This document shows positions 8,946 to 17,365 of a DNA stretch of 64,000 nt, one piece after another. How positions within the stretch are numbered: the first letter of the stretch is position 1; each line of letters starts with the position of its first letter. This DNA comes from Alkalihalobacillus trypoxylicola (lineage in GTDB: Bacteria > Bacillota > Bacilli > Bacillales > Bacillaceae_D): NCBI RefSeq assembly GCF_001590785.1, contig NZ_LTAO01000012.1, forward strand, positions 703,630 through 767,629, in the 5' to 3' direction. The notes beneath the pieces were generated by a model, which saw only the letters and a program-made list of their open reading frames with translations, had not been told where the DNA came from and made no database searches. Made by a program: the position numbers and the translations under genes.

Positions 8946-9923
8946 ATGCTGAGACGAACGATTTTCATTTTTTTTCTGCCTATTGTTCTATTTATTGGCT
9001 GTTCAAATGAAGTAGTTCATACAAAAAAGGAAAAAGTAGGATTGTTATTAGAGGATTCTATTTATGATCAAGGGTGGAATAGTAAAGGTTATCAAGGCTT
9101 ATTAAACATTCATACAAACTTAGACGTTGAAGTGTATTCCAAGGAAGAAGTGAATACAGAAGAAAAAATCAAATCAACCATTGAAGAGTTTTATCTTAAT
9201 GATGTGTCGATCATTTTTGGACATGGACAAATGTATGCCCATTATTTCTCGGAAATGGCAGATGAATACCCAGATATTCATTTTATTAGCTTTAATGGTC
9301 ATGTGAAGGGAAATAATGTGACGAGCTTACATTTTGATGGGTATGCAATGGGTTATTTTGCAGGAAGTTTATCAGCTATTATGAGTCAAAATAACAAAAT
9401 TGCAGTCATTGCTGCTTTTCCATGGCAGCCTGAAATTGAAGGTTTTATAGAAGGAGCAAAATTTGAAAACGAAGATATTAACGTTAAAGTAGAATATGTA
9501 AATAGTTGGACGGATGAGGAGTTAGCATTGTCTTACTATCAATCATTAAAGAATGACGAAGTAGATGTTTTTTATCCTATCGGTGATGGGTTTCATATAA
9601 GTGTATTAGAAGAAATAAAAAATGATGGTCTCTATATTATTGGATATGTTTCTGATTTCTCTGATTTAGGAGAAGCTACCGTTTTAACGAGTACGATTCA
9701 GCATGTTGATGAACTATATGAAATAGTAACGAGAAAATATTTAGATGGTGAGCTGGATACAGGTAATTTGTATTTTGATTTTCAAGATAGTGTGATTAGT
9801 CTCGGAAAATTTGGGTCGCAAGTTTCTGAAGGCATTGTTGAGTATATGGAGGATGCAGTAATCCATTATATAGAAAATGGTGAAATGCAAGAAGAAAGAT
9901 ATCAAGACTCCAACTTGCCATAA
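8946..9923 (+). CDS. med: Med-like BMP-family lipoprotein, competence regulator
   Basis: Start at ATG 8946 after GGGAGAG; an upstream in-frame start at 8862 is not supported. The 325-residue product begins with a lipoprotein signal (FLPIVLFIGC). A Bmp/PnrA-type substrate-binding fold follows (KVGLLLEDSIYDQGWN, FGHGQMYA, DVFYPIGDG). In B. subtilis, med lies directly upstream of comZ and fabHA and raises comK expression. The same order (comZ at 9976, fabH at 11493) supports the assignment. How a lipoprotein-like protein acts on comK is unsettled. Confidence 0.85.
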   Translation: MLRRTIFIFFLPIVLFIGCSNEVVHTKKEKVGLLLEDSIYDQGWNSKGYQGLLNIHTNLDVEVYSKEEVNTEEKIKSTIEEFYLNDVSIIFGHGQMYAHYFSEMADEYPDIHFISFNGHVKGNNVTSLHFDGYAMGYFAGSLSAIMSQNNKIAVIAAFPWQPEIEGFIEGAKFENEDINVKVEYVNSWTDEELALSYYQSLKNDEVDVFYPIGDGFHISVLEEIKNDGLYIIGYVSDFSDLGEATVLTSTIQHVDELYEIVTRKYLDGELDTGNLYFDFQDSVISLGKFGSQVSEGIVEYMEDAVIHYIENGEMQEERYQDSNLP

Positions 9924-9975
9924 TAATCATAAACTAGTATCTTATAGATAATGAACTTTTAAAGAGGTGTTTTGA

Positions 9976-10173
9976 TTGTCAAATTCTGAAATGAATATGA
10001 AGCTTATGCAAATTGCGATGAAACATTTACCAGAAGGAAAGAAATTTTTAGAAGAAAAGGGAATTCAGTTAGGAATTGAAGATGCCCAGCCTATGTTAAA
10101 TTTGTTAATGAATGTTATGAATGAAGCATATGAGCTAGGAAAAATAGACGGTCAACAACAAGAAGACAAATAA
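9976..10173 (+). CDS. comZ: ComZ family competence protein
   Basis: A 65-residue, mostly helical protein (LQIAMKHLPEGKKFLEE-type N-terminus, MNEAYELGK near the end) that matches the small ComZ family, a negative regulator of comG in B. subtilis. The TTG start follows AAAGAGGTG. It lies 52 bases after med and is probably co-transcribed with it. The operon ends at the terminator at 10177. Confidence 0.85.
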   Translation: MSNSEMNMKLMQIAMKHLPEGKKFLEEKGIQLGIEDAQPMLNLLMNVMNEAYELGKIDGQQQEDK

Positions 10174-10176
10174 GAT

Positions 10177-10214
10177 AAAAGCTCAAGCAGAAATAACGGC
10201 TTTGAGCTTTTTTT
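10177..10214 (+). terminator. Terminator of med-comZ
   Basis: AAAAGCTCAA pairs with TTGAGCTTTT across a 15-base loop and continues into T7. Confidence 0.85.
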
Positions 10215-10247
10215 ACTACATGATAGAAAGAGGAAAGGTTGATTAAC

Positions 10248-10562
10248 ATGAAACAGCTTCCACTGCAGAATTTTGCGAATCAAATTAAAGAAGGAATCGT
10301 TCTCGTAAAATCTGAAAAATATGAAGCAGGAATGCAGCAATTAGCTCCGTTTGTAGAAATCATGAAAGAAAGTAATAAATCACATATTAGACTCTTTTTT
10401 TATTATTCAATCTCCCAATTAAGATTAGGTGAAATTGATGGATTTCTCGAATCCTATCGTTTAATTCAATTAATGGAAGCTACTACGAGAGAGGAAGAGC
10501 TCATGAAGCAAGAGCTTGATCCATTGTTTAAACAGCTTTTAGAGGAATTAGGCTCTGAATAG
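10248..10562 (+). CDS. Small hypothetical helical protein
   Basis: 104 residues from ATG 10248, placed behind AGAGGAAAGG. It is predicted mostly helical and acidic, with TPR-like spacing of aromatic and aliphatic residues (HIRLFFYYSISQLRLGEIDGF). No family was recognised. It lies between the comZ terminator and a coat-like gene. A helical repeat or adaptor protein is possible but is not shown. Confidence 0.65.
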   Translation: MKQLPLQNFANQIKEGIVLVKSEKYEAGMQQLAPFVEIMKESNKSHIRLFFYYSISQLRLGEIDGFLESYRLIQLMEATTREEELMKQELDPLFKQLLEELGSE

Positions 10563-10604
10563 GACATTTATCCAATAGGAAAAGCTTCAATAAGAATAAA
10601 AGGA

Positions 10605-10613
10605 CATAGTATA
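10605..10613 (+). promoter_or_regulatory. Sigma-K-like -10 box
   Basis: CATAGTATA fits the mother-cell sigma-K -10 consensus CATAnnnTA exactly and lies 33 bases before the coat-like gene at 10646. The -35 AC is not at ideal spacing. Confidence 0.45.
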
Positions 10614-10645
10614 ACAGTAATCCAATAAAAGGAGTGTCATTTACG

Positions 10646-10978
10646 ATGTCCTTCATTCAGAATTATCCATATAATGGGTATCGGTATCCGAACTCATATC
10701 GAAATGCTCGAAATAATGATCAACGATTTTTTCCACTGTTACCATTTGTTGCTGGATTAGCTGTTGGACCCTTACTATTTGGAGGGGGCGGGTTTGGAAA
10801 CCGTCCACCATATTGTGCCGGTCCATATTGTGGACCAAACTATGGACCGAACTTTGGGCCTAATTATGGACCTAACTATGGACCACAATATGGCCCAGGA
10901 TTCGGGCCTCAATTCGGACCAGGTTATGGACCTCAATTTGGCCCTAGTTTCGGGCCTCAATTTGGTCCAAATTTTTAG
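10646..10978 (+). CDS. Small Gly-Pro-aromatic repeat protein, probable spore coat component
   Basis: 110 residues from ATG 10646 (AAAGGAG upstream; the GTG at 10634 overlaps that site). The N-terminus is Tyr/Asn/Arg rich, followed by a hydrophobic Gly-rich stretch (LLPFVAGLAVGPLLFGGGG). The rest is about fifteen tandem tetrapeptides of the form [YF]-G-P-[NQGS]. Such low-complexity Tyr/Gly/Pro proteins are typical of cross-linked spore coats. The CATAGTATA box upstream agrees with mother-cell expression. No named family was recognised. Confidence 0.75.
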   Translation: MSFIQNYPYNGYRYPNSYRNARNNDQRFFPLLPFVAGLAVGPLLFGGGGFGNRPPYCAGPYCGPNYGPNFGPNYGPNYGPQYGPGFGPQFGPGYGPQFGPSFGPQFGPNF

Positions 10979-10985
10979 AAATACT

Positions 10986-11022
10986 AAAAAAAGTGGAAGC
11001 ACATAGGGCTTCCACTTTTTTA
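10986..11022. terminator. Bidirectional terminator
   Basis: AAAAAAGTGGAAGC and GCTTCCACTTTTTT form a perfect stem with runs on both sides, between convergent small genes. Confidence 0.88.
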
Positions 11023-11268
11023 TGGACTATTTTCTTCTTTTTTATCTGATTTTTTCCCTTTTGTATCATTATTAAAAAAGGCTTGAGCAATAACGATAAG
11101 CGGAGCAAGTTTATCTATGGTTGGTCCAATTGTATCAATAAAATGGGTCATTTGTTCAATCGTTGATAGAAAGGTAGGCTTTTTTTCTGGTTCTGGCTCA
11201 GGCTGCTTACCAAACATAAGGTCGTTGAAAATATCACGGTTTTCAGCTTGCTTCTTTTTTCTAGACAT
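11020..11268 (-). CDS. Small hypothetical protein, possible coat-associated
   Basis: 82 residues. The N-terminus is basic (SRKKKQAENRD), a Pro/Glu segment (PEPEPEKKP) follows, then an amphipathic or hydrophobic stretch (IDTIGPTIDKLAPLIVIAQAFF) and a charged tail. The ATG is preceded by TAGGAGGG. An AC-17-CATAAACTA promoter upstream (11306-11333) suggests late sporulation. It resembles the general layout of small Bacillus coat proteins, but no family was recognised with confidence. Confidence 0.65.
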   Translation of the reverse strand: MSRKKKQAENRDIFNDLMFGKQPEPEPEKKPTFLSTIEQMTHFIDTIGPTIDKLAPLIVIAQAFFNNDTKGKKSDKKEENSP

Positions 11269-11305
11269 TCTATCCCTCCTAACTTACACAAATGTCTAAT
11301 CGTTA

Positions 11306-11333
11306 TAGTTTATGGCTAGTATTTTAGAAAAGT
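11306..11333 (-). promoter_or_regulatory. Sigma-K-like promoter of the 11268 gene
   Basis: On the minus strand AC is followed after 17 bases by CATAAACTA, matching the AC-N16/17-CATAnnnTA pattern. Confidence 0.5.
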
Positions 11334-11395
11334 GAATTTGTTTTATGCCCATTCTTGCTACATAAACACAACTGTTAGGATAGAAAGGAAAACTC

Positions 11396-11440
11396 TAGAC
11401 ACAGATTATTTTCTGATGTACTATTAGTATCAGGTACTAA
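11396..11440 (+). promoter_or_regulatory. fabHF promoter with FapR-type operator
   Basis: TAGACA (11396-11401), a 17-base spacer and TACTAT (11419-11424) form a sigma-A promoter. The 17-base TTAGTATCAGGTACTAA at 11424-11440 matches the FapR inverted repeat (TTAGTAnnnnnTACTAA type) and overlaps the end of the -10. FapR represses fatty acid genes and is released by malonyl-CoA in B. subtilis. A related box lies before fabI at 57496. Confidence 0.82.
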
Positions 11441-11492
11441 GTGAAATGTAAATAGAAAAGAATTGAACTTCTCTTTGAAAGGAGAATAAGAG

Positions 11493-12428
11493 ATGGCGAA
11501 TGCAGGAATTTTAGGAATGGGAAGCTATGTGCCCGAAAAGGTAGTAACGAACTTTGATTTTGAAAAAACGTTAGATACAACGGATGAATGGATCCGCACT
11601 CGAACTGGAATAGAGGAAAGACGCTTTGCAGATGATATAAGCTGTACGGAAATGGCTTATCAATCAGCTGTTGATGCTTTGAAGGAAGCTGATGTCAATC
11701 CAGAAGATATAGACTTAATATTAGTGGCAACAGTCACTCCAGATATGACATTTCCAACCGTTTCTACACTTATTCAAGATAGATTAGGAGCAAAAAAAGC
11801 GGCTGCAATGGATATAAGCGCGGCTTGTGCTGGTTTTATATATGGTTTGGCTACGGCTCAACAGTTTATTCAAACAGGAGCCTATAAGTATGTTTTAGTA
11901 GTTGGGGTTGAAAAGCTATCGAGCATTACAGATATGACAGACCGAAACACAGCTGTTCTATTTGGAGATGGAGCAGGGTCAGCTGTTTTAGGACCTGTAG
12001 AGGATGGAAAAGGAATATTAGCCTTTGAACTTGGTGCAGATGGCGCTGGTGGTATGCATATTAATCATAAAGGTGAATTTTTAGAGATGAACGGTCGAGA
12101 AGTGTTTAAATTTGCCGTTCGACAAATGGGAGATTCATCGATGAGAGTTATTGAAAAAGCTGGATTAACAAAAGAGGATGTGGATTATCTCATTCCTCAT
12201 CAAGCCAATATTCGTATTATGGAAGCTGCAAGAGAGCGGCTAGATTTACCAGTGGAAAAAATGGCTAAGACTGTTCAGAAATACGGAAATACTTCATCGG
12301 CTTCTATTCCAATGGCTTTTGTTGACGACTTGAAAAATGGTAAAATAAAAAATGGAGATACAGTTGTATTAGTTGGTTTTGGCGCTGGCTTAGTTTGGGG
12401 TTCAGTTGCTTTAAAATGGGGTAAATAA
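11493..12428 (+). CDS. fabH: Beta-ketoacyl-ACP synthase III
   Basis: FabH, 311 residues. It starts fatty acid synthesis by condensing acyl-CoA (branched primers in bacilli) with malonyl-ACP. The catalytic triad is visible: Cys112 in [10 protein letters not shown], His236 in [12 protein letters not shown] and Asn266 in GNTSSAS. The ATG is preceded by GAAAGGAG. It forms an operon with fabF 32 bases downstream, as in B. subtilis fabHA-fabF, and is controlled by the FapR box at 11424. Confidence 0.96.
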   Translation: MANAGILGMGSYVPEKVVTNFDFEKTLDTTDEWIRTRTGIEERRFADDISCTEMAYQSAVDALKEADVNPEDIDLILVATVTPDMTFPTVSTLIQDRLGAKKAAAMDISAACAGFIYGLATAQQFIQTGAYKYVLVVGVEKLSSITDMTDRNTAVLFGDGAGSAVLGPVEDGKGILAFELGADGAGGMHINHKGEFLEMNGREVFKFAVRQMGDSSMRVIEKAGLTKEDVDYLIPHQANIRIMEAARERLDLPVEKMAKTVQKYGNTSSASIPMAFVDDLKNGKIKNGDTVVLVGFGAGLVWGSVALKWGK

Positions 12429-12460
12429 AGTTAGTTGGACTAGAAAAGGAGAGAGTATTT

Positions 12461-13699
12461 GTGGAAAAAAAGCGGGTAGTAATTACAGGATTAGGTGCTG
12501 TAACACCACTTGGAAATGATGCAGAAACAACTTGGCAGCAAGCAATCACCGGTAAATCAGGAATCGGACCCTTAACAAGGGTACCGGCTGAAAACTTCTC
12601 TATCAGTGTTTCAGCTGAGGTAAAGGATTTTGACCCAGCAGCATTTATGGAAAAAAAGGATGCAAGAAAAATGGACCGTTTTACACAGTTTGCGGTGGCC
12701 TCCTCTTTAATGGCTTTAAAGGATGCTAATCTTGAAATTACAGATGAGATTGCGGATCGTGTGGGAGTTTGGATTGGTTCCGGCATTGGAGGCATGGAGA
12801 CCTACGAACAACAATTTCATCAATTTTTAGAAAAGGGGTATCGTCGTGTAAGTCCATTTTTTGTACCAATGATGATACCAGATATGGCATCGGGACAGGT
12901 TTCCATTACAACAGGAGCAAAAGGTATTAATTCTTGTACGGTTACAGCATGTGCATCAGGTACAAACTCTATTGGTGATGCTTTTAAGGTCATTCAACGT
13001 GGAGATGCAGATATTATGATAACGGGTGGCTCAGAAGCACCTATTACAAATATGGCCGTAGCTGGTTTCTGTGCGGCAAAAGCTGTTTCAACCAACGAGG
13101 ACCCTACTACAGCATCAAGACCTTTTGACAAAAACAGAGATGGATTTGTGATGGGGGAAGGCTCAGGTATTCTTATTTTAGAAAGCTTAGAAAGTGCTCA
13201 AAAGCGTGGAGCTAAAATTTATGCAGAAATCGTGGGCTATGGTGCTACTGGTGATGCTTATCATCTTACTGCACCAGCACCTGAAGGCGAGGGTGCGGCT
13301 CGATCAATGAAACAAGCTATTGAAGATGCGGGCTTATTACCTGAAGAAGTAGATTATCTAAATGCACACGGAACAAGTACCGGCTATAATGATAAATTTG
13401 AAACAATGGCGGCAAAAGAAGTATTTGGAGAGCATGCTTATCAATTAGCGATTAGCTCTACTAAATCTATGACTGGACACTTATTAGGAGCCGCAGGTGG
13501 AGTTGAAGCTATTTTTGCAGTAAAAGCTATAAAAGAAGGCATTATTCCACCAACCATTAATTATGAAACACCAGATGAAGATTGTGACCTAGATTATGTA
13601 CCTAATGAAGCAAGAAAAACGGATGTAAAGGTTGCTATGAGTAATTCTTTAGGATTTGGTGGTCATAATGCAACTTTAGTTTTTAAGCGTTTTGAATAA
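12461..13699 (+). CDS. fabF: Beta-ketoacyl-ACP synthase II
   Basis: FabF, 412 residues, the elongation condensing enzyme of type II fatty acid synthesis. The Cys-His-His triad is present: Cys164 in TACASGTNS, His303 in [11 protein letters not shown] and His340 in [13 protein letters not shown]. The GTG start follows AAAGGAG. It is the second gene of the fabHF operon and ends at the terminator at 13708. Confidence 0.96.
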   Translation: MEKKRVVITGLGAVTPLGNDAETTWQQAITGKSGIGPLTRVPAENFSISVSAEVKDFDPAAFMEKKDARKMDRFTQFAVASSLMALKDANLEITDEIADRVGVWIGSGIGGMETYEQQFHQFLEKGYRRVSPFFVPMMIPDMASGQVSITTGAKGINSCTVTACASGTNSIGDAFKVIQRGDADIMITGGSEAPITNMAVAGFCAAKAVSTNEDPTTASRPFDKNRDGFVMGEGSGILILESLESAQKRGAKIYAEIVGYGATGDAYHLTAPAPEGEGAARSMKQAIEDAGLLPEEVDYLNAHGTSTGYNDKFETMAAKEVFGEHAYQLAISSTKSMTGHLLGAAGGVEAIFAVKAIKEGIIPPTINYETPDEDCDLDYVPNEARKTDVKVAMSNSLGFGGHNATLVFKRFE

Positions 13700-13707
13700 A
13701 TAAATCA

Positions 13708-13767
13708 AAAAAAACGGGCTGTCTCAAAGGTCATCGTATGACCTTCTGGCGATTAGCTCGTTTTTTT
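13708..13767 (+). terminator. Terminator of fabHF
   Basis: A composite hairpin: the outer arms are AACGGGCT and AGCTCGTT, the inner arms AAGGTCAT and ATGACCTT, and seven T follow. Confidence 0.85.
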
Positions 13768-13805
13768 ATCTTACAGCCCTTTTTTTATTTGCTTGGTGAA
13801 ACATT

Positions 13806-14312
13806 TTATCTTAAGTATAGTTTTAGTAAATCAGTAGGTAGGTAATCGAGATTAGTCAGATTAATAAAAAAAGGTAACTGCCATTTCTGTGTTTTAATTG
13901 CCTGTTTATTAAGTGGTAAATCCCATTCTGGATACACTCTTATGGCCATTTTTCCCTTAGTTGAATGAGAGCGAAACATGTTTTGTTTGAAAAGAATGTC
14001 TTTAGGAAAAACAAATTGTCCAAAACCATCATCTTTTTTAAAGGTAGTAATGACTAATAAATCAGGTGATTCTTCATAGGAGTACGGTTGGTTTTTGTTA
14101 TATTCATCTTTTTCCCATAATACAACAAATTGACCTACTTTTGCTGGAGTTATATGGGCAACTCTGAAACGAACTGTTTTTTCAAGTAATCGGAATGTAC
14201 CGGCACCATACTTAGAGTTATGTGTTTCCTCTTGAACCGAATCAATGGTTAAATGATTTGGTTCATAAAGCCTTTTATTAATATATTCTAAAGCTGTATA
14301 AAAATCATACAT
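13806..14312 (-). CDS. MepB family protein
   Basis: 168 residues, similar to the MepB family of small cytoplasmic proteins found near multidrug-resistance genes in Firmicutes. Supporting segments are KYGAGTFRLLEKTVRFR, GQFVVLWEK, FVFPKDILFKQ and RVYPEWDLPLNKQA. Its biochemical function is unknown. It is a single gene, with no MATE pump or MarR regulator next to it. It ends close to the fabHF terminator region. Confidence 0.78.
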   Translation of the reverse strand: MYDFYTALEYINKRLYEPNHLTIDSVQEETHNSKYGAGTFRLLEKTVRFRVAHITPAKVGQFVVLWEKDEYNKNQPYSYEESPDLLVITTFKKDDGFGQFVFPKDILFKQNMFRSHSTKGKMAIRVYPEWDLPLNKQAIKTQKWQLPFFINLTNLDYLPTDLLKLYLR

Positions 14313-14406
14313 GTTTACTCTCCTCTATTGCCTATTTGTGAGGTGAATTGATTTTTCATTTATAAATGCCCTATTTTTATTAATTCCTAACAGGTTTGTA
14401 AATAAG

Positions 14407-14670
14407 TGAATTTCATCATTGCTCTATAAGCGAATAAAACCGACCATTCATCATAAAAATGTCTTGAATGTTTCTGAATTCACTTCTTGATTGAAACGGT
14501 AGGTAGTGACTCCCAAAGGATCAGCGCCGTCTGAAGATCCACTCTGGCGAACCTCTGCGTAGTCAGAGTTAGCTGAAGACAAGCCCTTGGGAAAGCATCT
14601 ACCTAAAGTGTAAATCAAAAAACAAATCGATCGGTCTTCATTATAAGATAGGAATTATGAAATGGATTCA
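14407..14670 (+). repeat. Structured intergenic repeat, copy B
   Basis: A full-length copy with left arm TGAATTTCATCATTGCTC and right arm ending GAAATGGATTCA. The core stem subtype is CTCTGGC/GTCAGAG. It fills most of the 383-base gap between the MepB-like gene and the DHH-CBS gene. Inside it are the GGTAGGTAG..CTACCTA outer stem and the CTCCCAAAGG..CCCTTGGGA stem. Confidence 0.9.
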
Positions 14671-14695
14671 AATAATAAGCTTTTGTATTGAAATA

Positions 14696-17239
14696 CTAAT
14701 ATGGTTCATTACGAAGCTCTTCTTTGACCCAATTAATCGCTTCTTCTCTGGACAGCAGTTCTTGATTGAGCTGCCTTTGCTCAAGTCTTAATAATATTTC
14801 TTTAAACAGGGGTCCTACTGGAACATCCAATTTTTTTAAATCATGACCATTTAATAATCTTTTCAAGCTGTCTCTTCTTGCAACATATTCTAAAATTTGG
14901 TTAGAGAATTCCCCTTTTCGGCTTAGGGCATAAAATATAAGTGCTTCCGATTTTAAACAGTGAGCAAACTTATGGAATTCACCCATATTATTAAAAGGTG
15001 GAAGGTTTGTTGCCTCAATTAAATGCTGTAAAAAAACCTTATCTTCAACGGTCAGAGCATATGGCGTAATGATATCGATCCAGCCATCTGATTCAAAAAT
15101 CAGCGCCGTAAGAAGCATCATGGTTTTTTCCTGTTTGTGTAACAATAGCTTTTCAAATAAATGCCAATGTTCAGTAGTAATACTTTTATTAAATAAATGA
15201 TTCCAGACACAAAGTTCATCTAATTGATAAAATAATTCATATCCGTTTTTTTCTTTTTGAATGAGATGGAATTCAGCTAAAATCCTCGTGTAGCTTAAAC
15301 GTTTTAAAGATGCTCCTGCATTTTTGGCAAGCTCACGTGTCTGAGAATCTAAACGGTATTTTAATCGATGTGCAAAACGAACAGCTCGAAAAATTCTAGT
15401 AGGATCCTCTACAAAGCTTAACGTGTGTAGTATTCTTATTTTGCCCTCTACTAAATCTACTTTTCCATTAAAATAATCAATAAGTTCTCCAAAATTCGTC
15501 GTATTTAAAGAGATAGCCATTGCATTAATTGAAAAATCTCTTCTAGCTAAATCCTCTTTTAAATTGGAAAAATGGACAGTCGGCAGTTCAGCTGGATTTT
15601 TATAATATTCGGTTCGACACGTGACTAAATCTATTTTTTTTGAATCGGATAGGATGAGAGTTGCGGTTCCAAACTGTTGATGCTCTTGTAGTTGTCCTTG
15701 CATAATAGAAGCTAAATGCTGACCGAAAGCTATTGCATCTCCGACAATGACAATATCGATATCCTGATTTTGTCTTTTTAATAGAAGATCTCTGACGAAT
15801 CCTCCAATTAAATAAGCAGATACTCCTTTTATTTCTGCCTCTTCTCCAACCGTTTTTAAGAGTTGAAATGTATCAGAAGATAGCGAAGATTTTAAAAGCC
15901 CATCAACCTTATTTAAAGAATGAATGGCAGAACGATTATGTAAATGCTCTCGATATCGTTTATTATGAAGAACTTCAACCATATCTGATCTAGAGATGAT
16001 TCCTATAACTCGATTTTCTCTTTCTACTAATAACCTTCCTATATTATGAGCAATCATTAATTCTTGAATATGCTCTAATGTAACAGATTCTGAAACGGTA
16101 ATAGGCTCTGTCGTCATGTATGCCTTGATAGGAGCATGTCCAAGATCGTGTCTTAAAGCTTTATCTACATCTTTTCTAGAAATAACGCCTACTAATTGCT
16201 CATCCTCTGATAGTACAGGTAATCCGGTATGACCAAATTGTTGCATTTGTTCAGCGGCATAAGAAATTTTATCCTTTTCATGGACCACCTTTACGGGTGA
16301 TGACATAAGCTGAGCGGCCGTAATGGCAGGTTTGAGCATGAGAGGAAGCATACTTTCGACATCAGAATAAACAGTCTGTAGGTTTGCTCGTTTTACTGTG
16401 GCTGATGCTGCTAGTTCGTGACCATTGCCACCAAGTTTTAGAATAAGTTCTCTAACATTAATTCGTTCGCCATGCCCTCTAGCAACAACATATACGTGTT
16501 TATTCATTTTGACAACAGCTATCGCTGCATCTGCTTCTGTAGTTTCTAATAATTTTCCCGTTAAAAAAGCTAGATGATTAACATATTCACTTTGTTCAAA
16601 TATCGTTAGAAAAACCGTTAACCCGTCAATAGAATGTTTGGTACCGCTTATTAACAACTGTTTAAATAGAATTTGTTCTTCTGCACTAAAGCTTTGTTCA
16701 GAAAATTGATTGATAAAGTCTAAATCTAAGCCTTGATGAAAAAGAAAACTTGCCGCCTCTAAGTCTCTAGCTGTTGTATGGTCATAGGTGAAATGTCCAG
16801 TATCTGAATAAAGGCCAAGACCGAATAAGGTCGCTTCAAAAGGAGTAATGGTAAGGTTATTCTCAATAATTTCTTCTATTAATAACGTAACAGATGCCCC
16901 TAATTCTACGATAGATTCTGATGAGGCTTTAATTCGGTTTTCATTTATAGGATGATGATCGTATACAATAAAATCGGCATGCTTCAACTGCTCATAAGGA
17001 ATTTCTATTCGATTGGGATTCGTTACATCGACAATGATACAGGTGTCTACTTTAGACCAAGTAATATCCTCTTTTGCTAAAAAACGAAAATGATCGCGAT
17101 GAATAGCAAGAAATTGTGCTAAAGCGGGGTTTTGCTTTTCAGGTAAAACTAGGTTTGCTTGTGGATATAATTTTTGTGCTGCGATCATGGAGGCAAAGCC
17201 GTCAAAATCTAATTGGGTATGTGAGTGGATAATTTGCAA
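14696..17239 (-). CDS. DHH phosphoesterase - tandem CBS - tRNA nucleotidyltransferase (CCA/A-adding or poly(A) polymerase family) fusion
   Basis: 847 residues with three modules. The N-terminal DHH/DHHA1 phosphoesterase has FIVYDHHP and GGNGHELAASATV. Two CBS domains lie in the middle (MSSPVKVVHEKDKISYAAEQ, and MTTEPITVSESVTLEHIQ). The class II nucleotidyltransferase head is at about 475-620 (GGFVRDLLL, QDIDIVIVG, RRDFSINAMA), with RNA-binding helices after it. The DHH part resembles oligoribonuclease/nanoRNase enzymes. The NTase part adds CC, A or CCA to tRNA 3' ends, and which one cannot be told from sequence alone. TTG start behind GGGGGAG. Single gene. Confidence 0.88.
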   Translation of the reverse strand: MQIIHSHTQLDFDGFASMIAAQKLYPQANLVLPEKQNPALAQFLAIHRDHFRFLAKEDITWSKVDTCIIVDVTNPNRIEIPYEQLKHADFIVYDHHPINENRIKASSESIVELGASVTLLIEEIIENNLTITPFEATLFGLGLYSDTGHFTYDHTTARDLEAASFLFHQGLDLDFINQFSEQSFSAEEQILFKQLLISGTKHSIDGLTVFLTIFEQSEYVNHLAFLTGKLLETTEADAAIAVVKMNKHVYVVARGHGERINVRELILKLGGNGHELAASATVKRANLQTVYSDVESMLPLMLKPAITAAQLMSSPVKVVHEKDKISYAAEQMQQFGHTGLPVLSEDEQLVGVISRKDVDKALRHDLGHAPIKAYMTTEPITVSESVTLEHIQELMIAHNIGRLLVERENRVIGIISRSDMVEVLHNKRYREHLHNRSAIHSLNKVDGLLKSSLSSDTFQLLKTVGEEAEIKGVSAYLIGGFVRDLLLKRQNQDIDIVIVGDAIAFGQHLASIMQGQLQEHQQFGTATLILSDSKKIDLVTCRTEYYKNPAELPTVHFSNLKEDLARRDFSINAMAISLNTTNFGELIDYFNGKVDLVEGKIRILHTLSFVEDPTRIFRAVRFAHRLKYRLDSQTRELAKNAGASLKRLSYTRILAEFHLIQKEKNGYELFYQLDELCVWNHLFNKSITTEHWHLFEKLLLHKQEKTMMLLTALIFESDGWIDIITPYALTVEDKVFLQHLIEATNLPPFNNMGEFHKFAHCLKSEALIFYALSRKGEFSNQILEYVARRDSLKRLLNGHDLKKLDVPVGPLFKEILLRLEQRQLNQELLSREEAINWVKEELRNEPY

Positions 17240-17365
17240 TAGTTACTCCCCCTAAATGGAATCCAAGCTCTCAATAAGAAAGTGATATTTGGCTCATTGT
17301 AGCAGGATTCCATAGATTTGTCATGTGAAGGAAAGCTTAAGGGAGTTTAGAGGGAGAGGTTGAGC

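Noticed and set aside
10775..11002. Frames on both strands over the GP-repeat gene
   Set aside because: They are shadows caused by the 12-base periodicity of the [YF]GP[NQGS] repeat.
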